64,000 nt of DNA from Rhynchopus euleeides. Taxonomy: Eukaryota; Euglenozoa; Diplonemea; Diplonemida; Diplonemidae. The notes under the pieces were generated by a model, which was given only the letters and a program-made list of their open reading frames with translations, was not told where the DNA came from and did not search any database. Shown in pieces: positions 1 to 10,293 of this stretch (positions are counted from its first letter, which is position 1; each line of letters opens with the position of its first letter). Location of the stretch: contig OY723320.1 in the NCBI GenBank assembly GCA_963210315.1, positions 744,001 through 808,000 of the forward strand, in the 5' to 3' direction. The position numbers and the translations under genes are program-made.

Positions 1-1
1 A

Positions 2-196
2 TCACAGGAGATGGACGTCATTGTGACAACTACCCTCTTCGGGAGTCAGTCCCTGTTCTGCCTCAGCACAGGGGTGCCTCTCTCGCTCTCAGAGGTGCAG
101 GATTGGAATCATTTTGCAATCAGCCCCTGTGGCAGGTGGCTCTTCCTCAGTGATAGTGCGCGAATCCGTGTGCACGCTGTCAGCACCCTGGAGTAA
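2..196 (+). CDS. WD40-array copy 1, 3' end only (cut by window edge)
   Basis: This is the last 64 codons of a member of the WD40 tandem family; the rest lies outside the window. It matches the last propeller blade of the downstream copies: the SQEMDVIV strand, the LSTG turn, and the conserved ISPCGRWLF strand. It is closest to copy 8 (13544-14716), sharing TTTLF and the SDSARIRVHAVSTL ending. It stops at TAA (194-196) just after STLE, about five codons before the family end, because of a small deletion where other copies encode LLKHTS or LLQQHTS. Function follows the family: a probable protein-binding propeller. Confidence 0.75.
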   Translation, partial: SQEMDVIVTTTLFGSQSLFCLSTGVPLSLSEVQDWNHFAISPCGRWLFLSDSARIRVHAVSTLE

Positions 197-498
197 CACA
201 CCTTTTGAGCATGCGATGCCTCGCGTTGCGGCCTGCCTTCTGCTCTCTGCGACCCTTGCCAGCACAGAGCACAGGACATGCAAAGACACACGTTGCTTGG
301 CTGCGCGTCCCCCGCACACCCCACACCCCAAACACCCCTGACTGGCACTGTGTTGTTGTCCCTTCCAGCTCGGTGTGTTGCCGCTGTGTGATGAGGACCA
401 CCCTTCCCTTCCCTCCACACACACACACACCGCACCTCCAGCAGAGGCACAGCTCCACAGCACTCAGGGAGGGAGGGAAGCAGAAGAGAAGAGAAGAG
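197..498 (+). promoter_or_regulatory. Conserved array spacer and 5' leader (short form)
   Basis: This is the short form (about 300 bp) of a spacer repeated before nearly every WD40 copy. From left to right it has a GAGCATGCGATGCC block just after the previous stop, a segment reading CAGCACAGAGCACAGGACAT, a C/A-rich stretch, a pyrimidine tract ending CCCTTCCAG (about 360-368), a CA-repeat, and a purine-only leader (GGGAGGGAGGGAAGCAGAAG and following) that runs into the ATG. The CCCTTCCAG looks like a splice acceptor. No good upstream donor is visible, so a 5'-UTR intron or a trans-splicing acceptor are both possible. The high conservation may reflect recent duplication rather than selection. 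Confidence 0.6.
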
Positions 499-1672
499 AT
501 GGAGGTGACGGTGAGGCACGCGGGGAGCGGGCGGAGCTGCGTTGTCGGTGTTGCGGACACCGACACCGTGCTGGATCTGAAGATACACGCGGTGGGGGAT
601 CTTCGCAGGCCGCCGCATCGACGCAGGCAGAGTGGCTGGCGGGCTGGCGGCACACATCGGCACGGGGACGGCGGAGGGGGAAGTGCTTGACGACACCCTG
701 CACATCGCAGACACGCGCCTCGAGGGTGGGGATGATGTCCAGTTGGTCCAGCGCTGGGCTGATGTCAAGGCGCCTGCTGAGTACACAATCACAAATGGTA
801 TCACTTGCATCGCACTGTCACCCTGTGGCACGCTGTGCTGTGTTGGCACACGTGGTGACGTTATGTTCGTCTTCGACACCACCACTGCGGAGTTGGTGAC
901 TCAATGCAGTTTTGAGGGATTGCCCACTGCACGACGCCGTGTATTTTCCGACTCCTGTGTCGCCTTCTCCAGGTGCGGCGGGTGGATCGCAGCTGGCTCT
1001 CAGAGTACCACTGTGTGGAGCACAGCAACATGGGAGTGTGTGCACACCCTTGAGGGTCATGCAGGGAGAGTCGGGTGTGTTGCATGGACACACTGCGGCC
1101 GTCTCGTGTCAGGTTCAGAGGACCACACAGTGCGTGTGTGGGACGTGGAGGAGGGTGTGTGCACCGCTGTGCTGGTGGGTCACACAGGCTGTGTCTGCGG
1201 CCTTGCTGTGTCACACACAGCCACCTTCAGCGCGTCGAGAGACAAGACGATCCGAGTGTGGGACGTGGACACCGTCAGCCACACCCACACCCTGACGGAA
1301 CATACAGACGAAGTGAATGACCTTACGCTCACCACCGACGAGAAGCAACTGGTGTCCTGTTCCGATGACAAGACTGTGAAGGTGTGGTGCACGAACACAC
1401 TTCTGTGCTTGAGGACGACTACGACAGAGGGGTGGGGTATGTCTCAGGTTGTCGTATCACAGGAGATGGACGCCATTGTGATATGTGCCTCCTTAGGTGA
1501 GTCCCTGTCCCGCCTCAGCACAGGGATGCCTCTCCCGCTCTCAGAGGTGCTCGTTTGGGATCATTTTGCAATCAGCCCCTGTGGCAGGTGGCTCTTTCTC
1601 GGTGGTACTGAAGGTGACGGTGGGTGTATCCGTGTGCGCGCTGCCAGCACCCTACTGAAGCACACCTCTTGA
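499..1672 (+). pseudogene. Ubl-WD40 array copy 2, frameshifted
   Basis: The gene starts at the family ATG (MEVTVRHAGSG) directly after the purine leader. Around 597 the sequence reads GGGGGATC where intact copies have GGGGGAGATC. This 2-base loss moves the reading frame from frame 1 to frame 2, and the second frame then runs open to TGA at 1670-1672. The downstream part has a full set of WD40 blades (VWSTATWECVHTLEGH, GSEDHTVRVWDVEEG, ASRDKTIRVWDVD, SCSDDKTVKVW) and the GRWLF end. Either this is a young pseudogene, only the propeller is made from an internal ATG, or the deletion is a base-calling error. The event is a single indel and the rest is not decayed. Confidence 0.8.
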
Positions 1673-2176
1673 GCATGCGATGCCTTGCGTTGCCGGCCTG
1701 CCGGCTCCTCTCTGCCACCCTTGCCAGCACAGAGCACAGGACAGGCAAATACACACGTTGCTTGGCTGCACGTTCCCCCCACCACCCCACCACCTCTGAG
1801 TCACAAACTGAGCATGGGGTGCTGCTCGTGTTCGGCAGCACCCTGTGGTCGGACGAGAGGACGGCCCTCCTGCAGTGTAGTGTAGCTGCAGGGCAGGTGG
1901 GTTGCCGTAGTATCCCTCTGTGCCTGTGCCCGCAGAAGACAGAAGACAGCCTCCCCCAGGTGGGCTTGCTGGTCCCCCCCGCACACCCCACACCCCAAAC
2001 ACCCCTGACCCTGGCACTGCTGGCACTGTGTTGTTGTCCCTTCCAGCTCGGTGTGTTGCCGCTGTGTGATGAGGGCCACCCTTCCCTTGCCTCCACACAC
2101 ACACACACCGCACCTCCAGCAGAGGCACAGCTCCACAGCACTCAGGGAGGGAGGGAAGCAGAAGAGAAGAGAAGAG
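1673..2176 (+). promoter_or_regulatory. Array spacer, long form
   Basis: This is the conserved spacer plus an extra block of about 170-190 bp (roughly 1790-1972) that begins ACCTCTGAGTCACAAACTGA. That block is found only here, at about 3441-3612 and at about 14819-14998. The pyrimidine-CCAG signal, CA-repeat and purine leader before the ATG are present as in the short form. Confidence 0.6.
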
Positions 2177-3319
2177 ATGGAGGTGACGGTGAGGCACGCG
2201 GGGAGCGGGCGGAGCTGCGTTGTCGGTGTTGCGGACACCGACACCGTGCTGGATCTGAAGACACGCGCGGTGGGGGAGATCTTCGCACGCCGCCGCATCG
2301 ACGCAGGCAGAGTGGCTGGCGGGCTGGCGGCACACATCGGCACGGGGACGGCGGAGGGGGAAGTGCTTGACGACACCCTGCACATCGCTGACACGCGCCT
2401 CGAGGGTGGGGGACATGTGCACCTGAGTCAGCGCTTGGCGAAGGTAAAGTCGCCTGCTGAGTACGCCGTCGCAGAAGAAGTTCTGTGCGTCACAATGTCA
2501 CCCTGTGGCACGCTGTGCTGTGTCGGGACGGCGGCGGGACACCTGCACGTCTTCGACACCACCACTGCTGAGTTGGTGACTCAGATCCAGATCGAGCAGT
2601 CTACAGACTCCATCGCCTTCTCCAGGTGTGGGGATTGGGTCGCAGCTGGCTCTCGCCCCACCATCAGTGTGTGGAGCACATCGACGTGGGAGTGTGCGCA
2701 CACCCTTGAGGGTCACGCAAATTGGGTGAATTGTCTCGCGTGGACACACTGCGACCGCCTGGTGTCAGGGGCAACTGATACAACTCTGCGTGTGTGGGAC
2801 GTGGAGGAGGGTGTGTGCGCCGCTGTGCTGGAGGGGCACACAGGCTTGCTCAACGCCCTTGCTGTGTCACACACAACCATCTTCAGCGCATCGTATGACA
2901 AGACGATCCGAGTGTGGGACGTGGACGCCCTCAGCCACACCCACACCCTGACGGAACATACAGACGACGTGAATGACGTTGCGCTCACCACCGACGAGAA
3001 GCAGCTGGTATCCTGCTCGCAGGACAAGACTGTGAAGGTGTGGTGCACGAACACACTTCAGTGCTTGAGGACGATACCTGCACGGTACGGGCTGTCGCAC
3101 GTTGTGGTCGCGCAGCAGTTGGACGTCATTGCGACGGGGGCACCCTACGGGAGCCTGTCCCTATTCCGCCTCAGCACAGGGACGCCTGTCCCGCTCTCAC
3201 AAGTGGAATATGATTGTTTTCCTCTTGCCATGAGCCCCTGTGGCAGGTGGCTGTTCAGTGGCGATGAGGATATCCGTGTGCAGGCTGTCAGCTCCCTGCT
3301 GCAGCAGCACACCTCTTGA
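2177..3319 (+). CDS. Ubl-WD40 repeat protein, array copy 3
   Basis: This is an intact 380-residue protein. Residues 1 to about 90 form a ubiquitin-like module: MEVTVRH first strand, DTDTVLDLKTRAV helix, then LDDTLHIADTRLEGG and a hydrophobic strand, matching the usual 'L-DDTL-D-L-GG' end of ubiquitin-like folds. About seven WD40 blades follow, with GH and WD landmarks (EGHANWVNCLAWTH, VRVWDVEEG, EGHTGLLNALAVSH, KTIRVWDVD, KTVKVWC) and a closing SPCGRWLF strand. The start is chosen at the family ATG after the purine leader; the frame is open further upstream but only through non-conserved spacer. It is intronless. It differs from its neighbours mainly in loop residues after the GH and before the WD. 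The role is probably protein recognition; the partner is unknown. Confidence 0.88.
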   Translation: MEVTVRHAGSGRSCVVGVADTDTVLDLKTRAVGEIFARRRIDAGRVAGGLAAHIGTGTAEGEVLDDTLHIADTRLEGGGHVHLSQRLAKVKSPAEYAVAEEVLCVTMSPCGTLCCVGTAAGHLHVFDTTTAELVTQIQIEQSTDSIAFSRCGDWVAAGSRPTISVWSTSTWECAHTLEGHANWVNCLAWTHCDRLVSGATDTTLRVWDVEEGVCAAVLEGHTGLLNALAVSHTTIFSASYDKTIRVWDVDALSHTHTLTEHTDDVNDVALTTDEKQLVSCSQDKTVKVWCTNTLQCLRTIPARYGLSHVVVAQQLDVIATGAPYGSLSLFRLSTGTPVPLSQVEYDCFPLAMSPCGRWLFSGDEDIRVQAVSSLLQQHTS

Positions 3320-3829
3320 GCATGTGATGCGTAAGCCGGCCTGCCGCCCGCTCTCTGCCACCCTTGCCAGCACAGAGCACAGGACATGCAAAGACACACG
3401 TTGCTTGACTGCGCGTCCCCCGCACACCCCACACCCCAAACCACCTCTGAGTCACAAACTGAGCATGGGGTGCACTCGTGTTCGGCAGCACCCTGTGGCA
3501 GGACCAGAGGACGGCCCTCCTGCACTGTAGTGTAACTGCAGGTGGGTTGCCGTAGCATCTGTGGCTGTGCCCACCCGCAGAAGACAGAAAACAGCCTCAG
3601 GGCTGAGCAACGCCTTGGCTGCGCGTCCCCCCCGCACACCCCACACCCCAAACACCCCTGACCCTGGCACTGCTGGCACTGTGTTGTTGTCCCTTCCAGC
3701 TCGGTGTGTTGCCGCTGTGTGATGAGGACCACCCTTCCCTTCCCTCCACACACACACACACCGCACCTCCAGCAGAGGCACAGCTCCACAGCACTCAGGG
3801 AGGGAGGGAAGCAGAAGAGAAGAGAAGAG
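3320..3829 (+). promoter_or_regulatory. Array spacer, long form
   Basis: This is the long form of the conserved spacer, with the extra block at about 3441-3612 almost identical to the one at about 14819-14998. The pyrimidine-CCAG signal lies near 3690-3698 and the purine leader ends at the ATG at 3830. Confidence 0.6.
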
Positions 3830-4993
3830 ATGGAGGTGACGGTGAGGCACGCGGGGAGCGGGCGGAGCTGCGTTGTCGGTGTTGCGGACACCGACACCGT
3901 GCTGGATCTGAAGACACGCGCGGTGGGGGAGATCTTCGCACGCCGCCGCATCGACGCAGGCAGAGTGGCTGGCGGGCTGGCGGCACACATCGGCACGGGG
4001 ACGGCGGAGGGGGAAGTGCTTGACGACACCCTGCACATCGCAGACACGCGCCTCGAGGGTGGGGATGATGTCCAGTTGGTACAGCGCTGGGCTGACGTGA
4101 AGGCGCCTGCTGAGTACACAGTCACGAATGGTATCACTTGCATCGCACTGTCACCCTGTGGCACGCTGTGCTGTGTTGGCACACGTGGTGACGTTATGTT
4201 CGTCTTCGACACCACCACTGCCGAGTTGGTGACTCAGTGCAGTTCTGAGGGATTGCCCACCGGACAGCGCGGTGAATCTTTCGTCTCCCGTGCCGCCTTC
4301 TCCAGGTGCGGCGGGTGGATCGCAGCTGGCTCTCGGAAGACCACTGTGTGGAGCACAGCAACGTGGGAGTGTGTGCACACCCTTGAAGGTCATACAGGGA
4401 GAGTCAGGTGTCTGACCTGGACACACTGCGGCCGTCTCGTGTCGGGTTCATCGGATCGCACAGTGCGTGTGTGGGACGTGGAGGAGGGTGTGTGCACCTC
4501 TGTGCTGGAGGGTCACACAGGCTGGGTCCACGGCCTTGCTGTGTCCCTCACAGACATCTTCAGCGCGTCGAAAGACAAGACGATCCGAGTGTGGGACGTG
4601 GACACCCTCAGCCACACCCACACCCTGACGGAACATACAGACGAAGTGAATGACCTTGCGCTCACCACCGACGAGAAGCAGCTGGTGTCCTGTTCCGATG
4701 ACATGACTGTGAAGGTGTGGTGCACCGACACCTACCAATGCTTGAGGACCATAACTACAGAGGAGTTTGTGTGTCAGGTTGTCGTATCACAGGAGATGGA
4801 CGTCATTGTCATAGGTGACTTCTTAGATGTCCTGTACCTGTTCCGCCTCAGCACAGGGATGCCTCTCCCGCTCTCAGAGGTGCTCGGTGGGCATTATTTT
4901 GCAACAAGCCCCTGTGGCAGGTGGCTCTTCCTCGGTGGTACTAAAGGTATCCGTGTGCGCGCTGTCAGCACCCTGCTGAAGCGCACCTCTTGA
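3830..4993 (+). CDS. Ubl-WD40 repeat protein, array copy 4
   Basis: This is an intact 387-residue family member. The ubiquitin-like N-terminus is nearly identical to those of copies 3 and 8. The propeller keeps the landmarks LSPCGTLCCVGT, AAFSRCGGWIAAGS, HTLEGHTGRVRCLTWTH, GSSDRTVRVWDVEEG, ASKDKTIRVWDVD, SCSDDMTVKVW and SPCGRWLFLGG. Changes relative to copy 8 cluster in short loops (for example GTRGD, QRGESF, SSDRT, GHTGWVHG) rather than in the strands. This is the pattern expected if the propeller surface, not the scaffold, is diversifying. It is intronless and starts at the conserved ATG. Confidence 0.88.
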   Translation: MEVTVRHAGSGRSCVVGVADTDTVLDLKTRAVGEIFARRRIDAGRVAGGLAAHIGTGTAEGEVLDDTLHIADTRLEGGDDVQLVQRWADVKAPAEYTVTNGITCIALSPCGTLCCVGTRGDVMFVFDTTTAELVTQCSSEGLPTGQRGESFVSRAAFSRCGGWIAAGSRKTTVWSTATWECVHTLEGHTGRVRCLTWTHCGRLVSGSSDRTVRVWDVEEGVCTSVLEGHTGWVHGLAVSLTDIFSASKDKTIRVWDVDTLSHTHTLTEHTDEVNDLALTTDEKQLVSCSDDMTVKVWCTDTYQCLRTITTEEFVCQVVVSQEMDVIVIGDFLDVLYLFRLSTGMPLPLSEVLGGHYFATSPCGRWLFLGGTKGIRVRAVSTLLKRTS

Positions 4994-5306
4994 GCATGCG
5001 ATGCCTTGCGTTGCCGGTCTGCCGTCTCCTCTCTGCCACCCTTGCCAGCACAGAGCAGTGGCTGAGCACAGGACATGCAAAGACACACGTTGCTTGGCTG
5101 CGCGTCCCCCGCACACCCCACACCCCAAACACCCCTGACCCTGGCACTGCTGGCACTGTGTTGTTGTCCCTTCCAGCTCGGTGTGTTGCCGCTGTGTGAT
5201 GAGGGCCACCCCTCCCTTGCCTCCACACACACACACACCGCACCTCCAGCAGAGGCACAGCTCCACAGCACTCAGGGAGGGAGGGAAGCAGAAGAGAAGA
5301 GAAGAG
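4994..5306 (+). promoter_or_regulatory. Array spacer, short form
   Basis: This short conserved spacer carries a 12-bp insertion (near 5058-5070, giving GAGCAGTGGCTGAGCACAGG). The pyrimidine-CCAG signal is near 5168-5176 and the purine leader precedes the ATG. Confidence 0.6.
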
Positions 5307-6482
5307 ATGGAGGTGACGGTGAGGCACGCGGGAAGCGGGCGGAGCTGCGTTGTCGGTGTTGCGGACACCGACACCGTGCTGGATCTGAAGACACGCGCGG
5401 TGGGGGAGATCTTCGCACGCCGCCGCATCGACGCAGGCAGAGTGGCTGGCGGGCTGGCGGCACACATCGGCACGGGGACGGCGGAGGTGGAAGTGCTTGA
5501 CGACACCCTGCACATCGCAGACACGCGCCTCGAGGGTGGGGATGATGTCCAGTTGGTCCGCCGTTTTGCCGAGGTGAAGGCGCCTGCTGAGTACACAATC
5601 AGGGGTATTATCACTTGCATCGCACTGTCACCCTGTGGCACGCTGTGCTGTCTGGGCACAGATACTGACTTTATGTTCGTCTTCGACACCACCACTGCTG
5701 AGTTGGTGACTCGATGCCGGTGTGAGATGCCCGGACAGAGCGATGAACCTTCCGACCCCCGTGTCGCCTTCTCCAGGTGCGGCGGGTGGATCGCAGCTGG
5801 CTATGAGAGGACCACCGTGTGGAGCACAGATACGTGGGAGTGTGTGCACACCCTTGAGGGCCATGAAGGGTGTAGAGTCAGGTGTCTGACCTGGACACAC
5901 TGTGGCCGTCTCGTCACGTCGGGCTCATGCGCGCGCGCGGCTCGCACAGTGCATGTGTGGGACGTGGAGGAGGGTGTGTGCACCGCTGGGCTGGAGGGTC
6001 ACACACGAGACCTGAACGGTATTGCTGTGTCACACACAAGCATCTTCAGCGCGTCGAAAGACGAGACGATCCGAGTGTGGGACCTCGACACCCTGCGCCA
6101 CACCCACACCCTGACGGAACATACAGACGAAGTGAATGACCTTGCGCTCACCACCGACGAGAAGCAGCTGGTGTCCTGTTCCGAGGACAGGACTGTAAAG
6201 GTGTGGTGCACGAACACACTTCAGTGCTTGAGGACGATAACTACAGAGCACGAGTGGCTGTCTCAGGTTGTCGTATCACAGGAGATGGACGTCATTGTGA
6301 TAGGTGCCCTCTTGGAGAACGTGTCCCTGTTCCGCCTCAGCACAGGGATGCCTCTCCCGCTCTCAGAGGAGCACAGTTGGAATTATTGTGCAACCAGCCC
6401 CTGTGGCAGGTGGCTCTTCTTCGGTTCTGGTAAGTGTATCCGTGTGCGCGCTGCCAGCACCCTACTGAAGCAGGCCCCTTGA
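5307..6482 (+). CDS. Ubl-WD40 repeat protein, array copy 5
   Basis: This is an intact 391-residue member with the invariant ubiquitin-like N-terminus and about seven blades. Blade 3 is longer than in its neighbours: HTLEGHEGCRVRCLTWTH and SGSCARAARTVHVWDVEEG contain inserted residues, with a GCGCGCGCGG stretch near 5929-5940 at the insertion. The end is TLLKQAP, unlike the usual KHTS, from small changes before the stop. Like the other copies it has no introns, signal peptide or membrane segment, so a soluble intracellular scaffold or receptor is likely. Confidence 0.87.
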   Translation: MEVTVRHAGSGRSCVVGVADTDTVLDLKTRAVGEIFARRRIDAGRVAGGLAAHIGTGTAEVEVLDDTLHIADTRLEGGDDVQLVRRFAEVKAPAEYTIRGIITCIALSPCGTLCCLGTDTDFMFVFDTTTAELVTRCRCEMPGQSDEPSDPRVAFSRCGGWIAAGYERTTVWSTDTWECVHTLEGHEGCRVRCLTWTHCGRLVTSGSCARAARTVHVWDVEEGVCTAGLEGHTRDLNGIAVSHTSIFSASKDETIRVWDLDTLRHTHTLTEHTDEVNDLALTTDEKQLVSCSEDRTVKVWCTNTLQCLRTITTEHEWLSQVVVSQEMDVIVIGALLENVSLFRLSTGMPLPLSEEHSWNYCATSPCGRWLFFGSGKCIRVRAASTLLKQAP

Positions 6483-6782
6483 GCATGCGATGCCTTGCGT
6501 TGCCGGGCTGCCGTCAGCTCTGTGCCACCCTTGCTAGCACAGAACACAGGACATGCAAAGACACACGTTGCTTGGCTGCGCGTCCCCCGCACACCCCACA
6601 CCCCAAACACCCCTGGCCCTGGCACTGCTGGCACTGTGTTGTTGTTCCTTTCAGCTCGGTGTGTTGCCGCTGTGTGATGAGGGCCACCCTTCCCTTGCCT
6701 CCACACACACACACCGCACCTCCAGCAGAGGCGCAGTTACACAGCACTCAGGGAGGGAGGGAAACAGAAGAGAAGAGAAGAG
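6483..6782 (+). promoter_or_regulatory. Array spacer, short form
   Basis: This is a conserved short spacer; the acceptor-like signal reads CCTTTCAG near 6645-6653 instead of CCCTTCCAG. The purine leader (GAAACAGAAGAGAAGAGAAG) is intact up to the ATG. Confidence 0.55.
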
Positions 6783-7934
6783 ATGGAGGTGACGGTGAGG
6801 CACGCGGGGAGCGGGCGGAGCTGCGTTGTCGGTGTTGCGGACACCGACACCGTGCTGGATCTGAAGACACGCGCGGTGGGGGAGATCTTTGCAGGCCGCC
6901 GCATCGACGCAGGCAGAGTGGCTGGCGGGCAGGCGGCACACATCGGCACGGGGACGGCGGAGGGGGAAGTGCTTGACGACACCCTGCACATCGCAGACAC
7001 GCGCCTCGAGGGTGGGGACCATGTCCAGTTGGTGCAGCGCTGGGCTGATGTCAAGGCGCCTGCTGAGTACACAACCAGGGAGTGGATCAAGACTGTCGAA
7101 GTGTCATCCTGTGGCACACTGTGCTGTGCCGTCACAGGGACACGCCCCCTGTACATCTTCGACACCACCACTGCTGAGTTGGTGACTGAGATCGGGCTGG
7201 AGGGCATGCGTAGCAATCCCTCCCGTGCCGCCTTCTCCAGGTGTGGCGGGTGGATTGCAGCTGGTTATAAACCCACTGTCGCTGTGTGGAGCACTTCAAC
7301 GTGGGAGTGTGTGCACACCCTTGAGGGTCACGCAAGTTGGGTGTACTGTCTCGCGTGGACACACTGCGGCCGTCTCGTGTCAGGTTCAGAGGACCACACA
7401 GTGCGTGTGTGGGACGTGGAGGAGGGTGTGTGCACCGCTGTGCTGGAGGGTCACACAGGCTGGGTCCTCGGGCTTGCTGTGTCACGCACAAGCATCTTCA
7501 GCGGGTCTCAAGACAAGACGATCCGTGTGTGGGGCCTGGACACCCTCAGCCACACACACACCCTGACTGGTCACACAGAACCAGTGAATGACGTTGCCCT
7601 CACCACCGACGAGGAGCTGCTGGTTTCCCGTCACAACAAGGGCACTGTGAAGGTGTGGTGCACCAACACACGTCAGTGATTGAGGACGGTTCGCATAGAT
7701 GAGGGCTCCTTTGATCTGGCGGTGTCACAGGAGGGTGACTTCATTGCGACTGTCGGCTGCGACGATCATTTAACTCTGACTCGCCTCAGCACAGGGCAGC
7801 CTCTCGAGATGGTGCAACAAACTGACTGCCAGCGTGTTGCCGCCAGTCCCTGTGGCAGGTGGCTCTTCCTCGGCAAGCAAACCTTTTATTGTGTGCAGCC
7901 TGTCAGCACCCTGCTGCAGCAGCACACCTCTTGA
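6783..7934 (+). pseudogene. Ubl-WD40 array copy 6, interrupted by a nonsense codon
   Basis: The frame is open from the conserved ATG to TGA at 7677-7679. It then continues in the same frame through the last blade to the family stop at 7934. At the interruption the sequence is CAGTGATTGAGG where intact copies have CAGTGCTTGAGG, so one C-to-A change turned Cys into stop. The truncated product (298 residues) would lack the last blades including the SPCGRWLF closing strand, which probably prevents propeller closure. This copy and copy 7 form a subgroup marked by VEVSSCGTLCC, EIGLEGM or QIGLKRM, and LSTGQPLEMVQ. It is a recent pseudogene, or a stop that is read through. Confidence 0.83.
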
Positions 7935-8228
7935 GCAGTGTGATGCGTTTGCCGGCGTGCCGTCAGCTCTCTGCGACCCTTGCCAGCACAGAGCACAGGA
8001 CATGCAAAGACACACGTTGCTTGGCTGCGCGTCCCCCGCACACCCCACACCCCAAACACCCCTGACCCTGGCACTGCTGGCACTGTGTTGTTGTTCCTTC
8101 CAGCTCGGTGTGTTGCCGCTGTGTCATGAGGGCTACCCTTCCCTTGCCTCCACACACACACACCGCACCTCCAGCAGAGGCACAGCTCCACAGCACTCAG
8201 GGAGGGAGGGAAGCAGAGAAGAGAAGAG
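7935..8228 (+). promoter_or_regulatory. Array spacer, short form
   Basis: This is a conserved short spacer with a slightly shortened purine leader (GGAAGCAGAGAAGAGAAGAG) before the ATG at 8229. The pyrimidine signal TTCCTTCCAG lies near 8093-8102. Confidence 0.55.
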
Positions 8229-9431
8229 ATGGAGGTGACGGTGAGGCACGCGGGGAGCGGGCGGAGCTGCGTTGTCGGTGTTGCGGACACCGACACCGTG
8301 CTGGATCTGAAGACACGCGCGGTGGGGGAGATCTTCGCACGCCGCCGCATCGACGCAGGCAGAGTGGCTGGCGGGCTGGCGGCACACATCGGCACGGGGA
8401 CGGCGGAGGTGGAAGTGCTTGACGACACCCTGCACATCGCAGACACGCGCCTCGAGGGTGGGGATGAGGTGCAGTTGGTGCAGCGCTGGGCTGACGTCAA
8501 GGCGGCTGCTGAGTACACACTCAGGGAGAGGATCAAGACTGTCGAAGTGTCATCCTGTGGCACACTGTGCTGTGTCACAGGGACAGGTCCCCTGTACATC
8601 TTCGATACCACCACTGCTGAGTTGGTGACTCAATGCAGTTTTAAAGGATTGGTGACTCAGATCGGACTGAAGCGTATGCGTCAGAATCCCTCCCGTGTTG
8701 CCTTCTCCAGGTGCGGCGGGTGGATCGCAGCTGGCTATAACCCCACTGTCGCTGTGTGGAGCACAGCAACGTGGGAGTGTGTGCACACCCTTGAGGGTCA
8801 CGCAAGTTGGGTGTACTGTCTCGCGTGGACACACTGCGGCCGTCTCGTGTCAGGTTCAGAGGACCGCACAGTGCGTGTGTGGGACGTGGAGGAGGGTGTG
8901 TGCACCGCTGTGCTGGAGGGTCACACAACCTCGGTCCTCGTGCTTGCTGTGTCACACACAAGCATCTTCAGCGGGTGTACTGACACAATCCGTGTGTGGG
9001 ACGTGGACACCCTCAGCCACACCCACACCCTGACGCGTCACGTGGGTCAAGTCGACTCTCTTGCGCTCGCAACCGATGAGAAGCAGCTGGTGTCCTGTCG
9101 GAATAGCGGGTTTAAGAAGGACGTCAGGGTGTGGTGCACCGACACATTCCAGTGCTTGAGGACGTTTCAGGTTGTGTTCGGCTCCTATGATCTCGCGGTG
9201 TCACAGGAGGGTGACTTCATTGCGACTGTCGACTTCGACCATCGGTTAACCCTGTCTCGCCTCAGCACAGGGCAGCCTCTCGAGATGGTGCAATTAACTG
9301 CGGGCCGCCATGTTGCCACCAGCCCCTGTGGCAGGTGGCTCTTCCTCGGTCTGAGAGGCTTTTATGAGGACGGTGAGGGTCAGTATATCCGTGTGCGCGC
9401 TGTCAGCACCCTGCTGAAGCACACCTCTTGA
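8229..9431 (+). CDS. Ubl-WD40 repeat protein, array copy 7
   Basis: This is an intact 400-residue protein, the longest member. It belongs to the copy-6 subgroup. It carries an inserted 11-residue segment that repeats a strand (LVTQCSFKG followed by LVTQIGLKR), apparently a join of two allelic versions and thus a sign of recombination between copies. Other length differences are HTTSVLVLAV, SGCTDTIRVWDVD (two residues shorter), CRNSGFKKDVRVWC (longer) and GLRGFYEDGEGQYIRVRAV. The ubiquitin-like N-terminus is unchanged. It is the last copy before the array is interrupted near 9525. Confidence 0.87.
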   Translation: MEVTVRHAGSGRSCVVGVADTDTVLDLKTRAVGEIFARRRIDAGRVAGGLAAHIGTGTAEVEVLDDTLHIADTRLEGGDEVQLVQRWADVKAAAEYTLRERIKTVEVSSCGTLCCVTGTGPLYIFDTTTAELVTQCSFKGLVTQIGLKRMRQNPSRVAFSRCGGWIAAGYNPTVAVWSTATWECVHTLEGHASWVYCLAWTHCGRLVSGSEDRTVRVWDVEEGVCTAVLEGHTTSVLVLAVSHTSIFSGCTDTIRVWDVDTLSHTHTLTRHVGQVDSLALATDEKQLVSCRNSGFKKDVRVWCTDTFQCLRTFQVVFGSYDLAVSQEGDFIATVDFDHRLTLSRLSTGQPLEMVQLTAGRHVATSPCGRWLFLGLRGFYEDGEGQYIRVRAVSTLLKHTS

Positions 9432-10293
9432 GCCTGCGACAATTCTTGCTTATCGACCTGCCGCCTGCTCTCTGCCAGCCTTGCCAGCACAGAGCACAGG
9501 ACATGCAAAGACACACGTTGCTTGACGGCGCCCCCCGCCCCGCCCACAAAACTCGTTTGAGCACCGTCGGTGTGTAGGGAGGAGTCGTGAGGTCGAGGAA
9601 GGACGGGCGATCTGACCTGTCGTGTCGTTCTTTTTACTACCACTTGCAATGCGCAAGGTTGGAAGGGGGGGGGGGGGGCTGAGGGGAAACACCGCACAAC
9701 TCACAGCAGTTTTTTGTGTCTCTCTGTTCCCCGCTCCAGCCCCTCCGCATGCGAGGTGATAAAACAAGCAGGCCTGGATGACCTGCCCTCACTCCTCTCC
9801 TTTGTATCCTCTGACCGAGCAAGACTCGCCCCCCCCCCCCCCCCCCACCCCACCCCGCACCTCAAAGACAAACACACTTGTTGTTGTGCCCCCCACCCCC
9901 CCTTTTTTTGCACACCCTCATGTGAGCAGAAAGCCACCCACCACAGCAAGCATCCAAACGTGCTCCATAACCCTCACCCGTTCGTCAGGCTCAGGCTGAG
10001 CCACCAACGGTACATATGTCAAGGTTGCCATGGAGTTCACTCGCGCCCCGCACCACCTATGTGGTATCACGCCGACAATCACGACCGCACCCCTCCCCAC
10101 ACAGGACAGACAAACGGGTGACGAGCGCAGGGTGGGGTGGTGGTGGAGGGGTGGAAGACACACTCCGTGTGGTTTCTTGCGAGACAGCAGCACCACACAC
10201 ACGACACACACACCACCCCCCCCCCCCTCCTCCCCCCCCACCCCCCCTTCTCCAAACCCCAGCCCCAGCGCTGTGTGGAGCGGTGCGGGTGGG
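9432..10293. other. Array edge and intergenic region
   Basis: Array spacer sequence continues to about 9525 (ending ACACGTTGCTTGACGG) and then stops abruptly: this is the left breakpoint of the array interruption. The rest is unrelated and contains a G run (about 9667-9678), a C run (about 9829-9846) and C-rich low-complexity DNA near 10210-10260. I see no gene before the ATG at 10294. Confidence 0.6.

Noticed and set aside
109..885. Long minus-strand open frames overlapping every WD40 copy
   Set aside because: They are antisense shadows of the duplicated coding region and spacer; their 'conservation' across copies follows from the DNA duplication, and their Cys/Arg/Pro-rich content is not protein-like.
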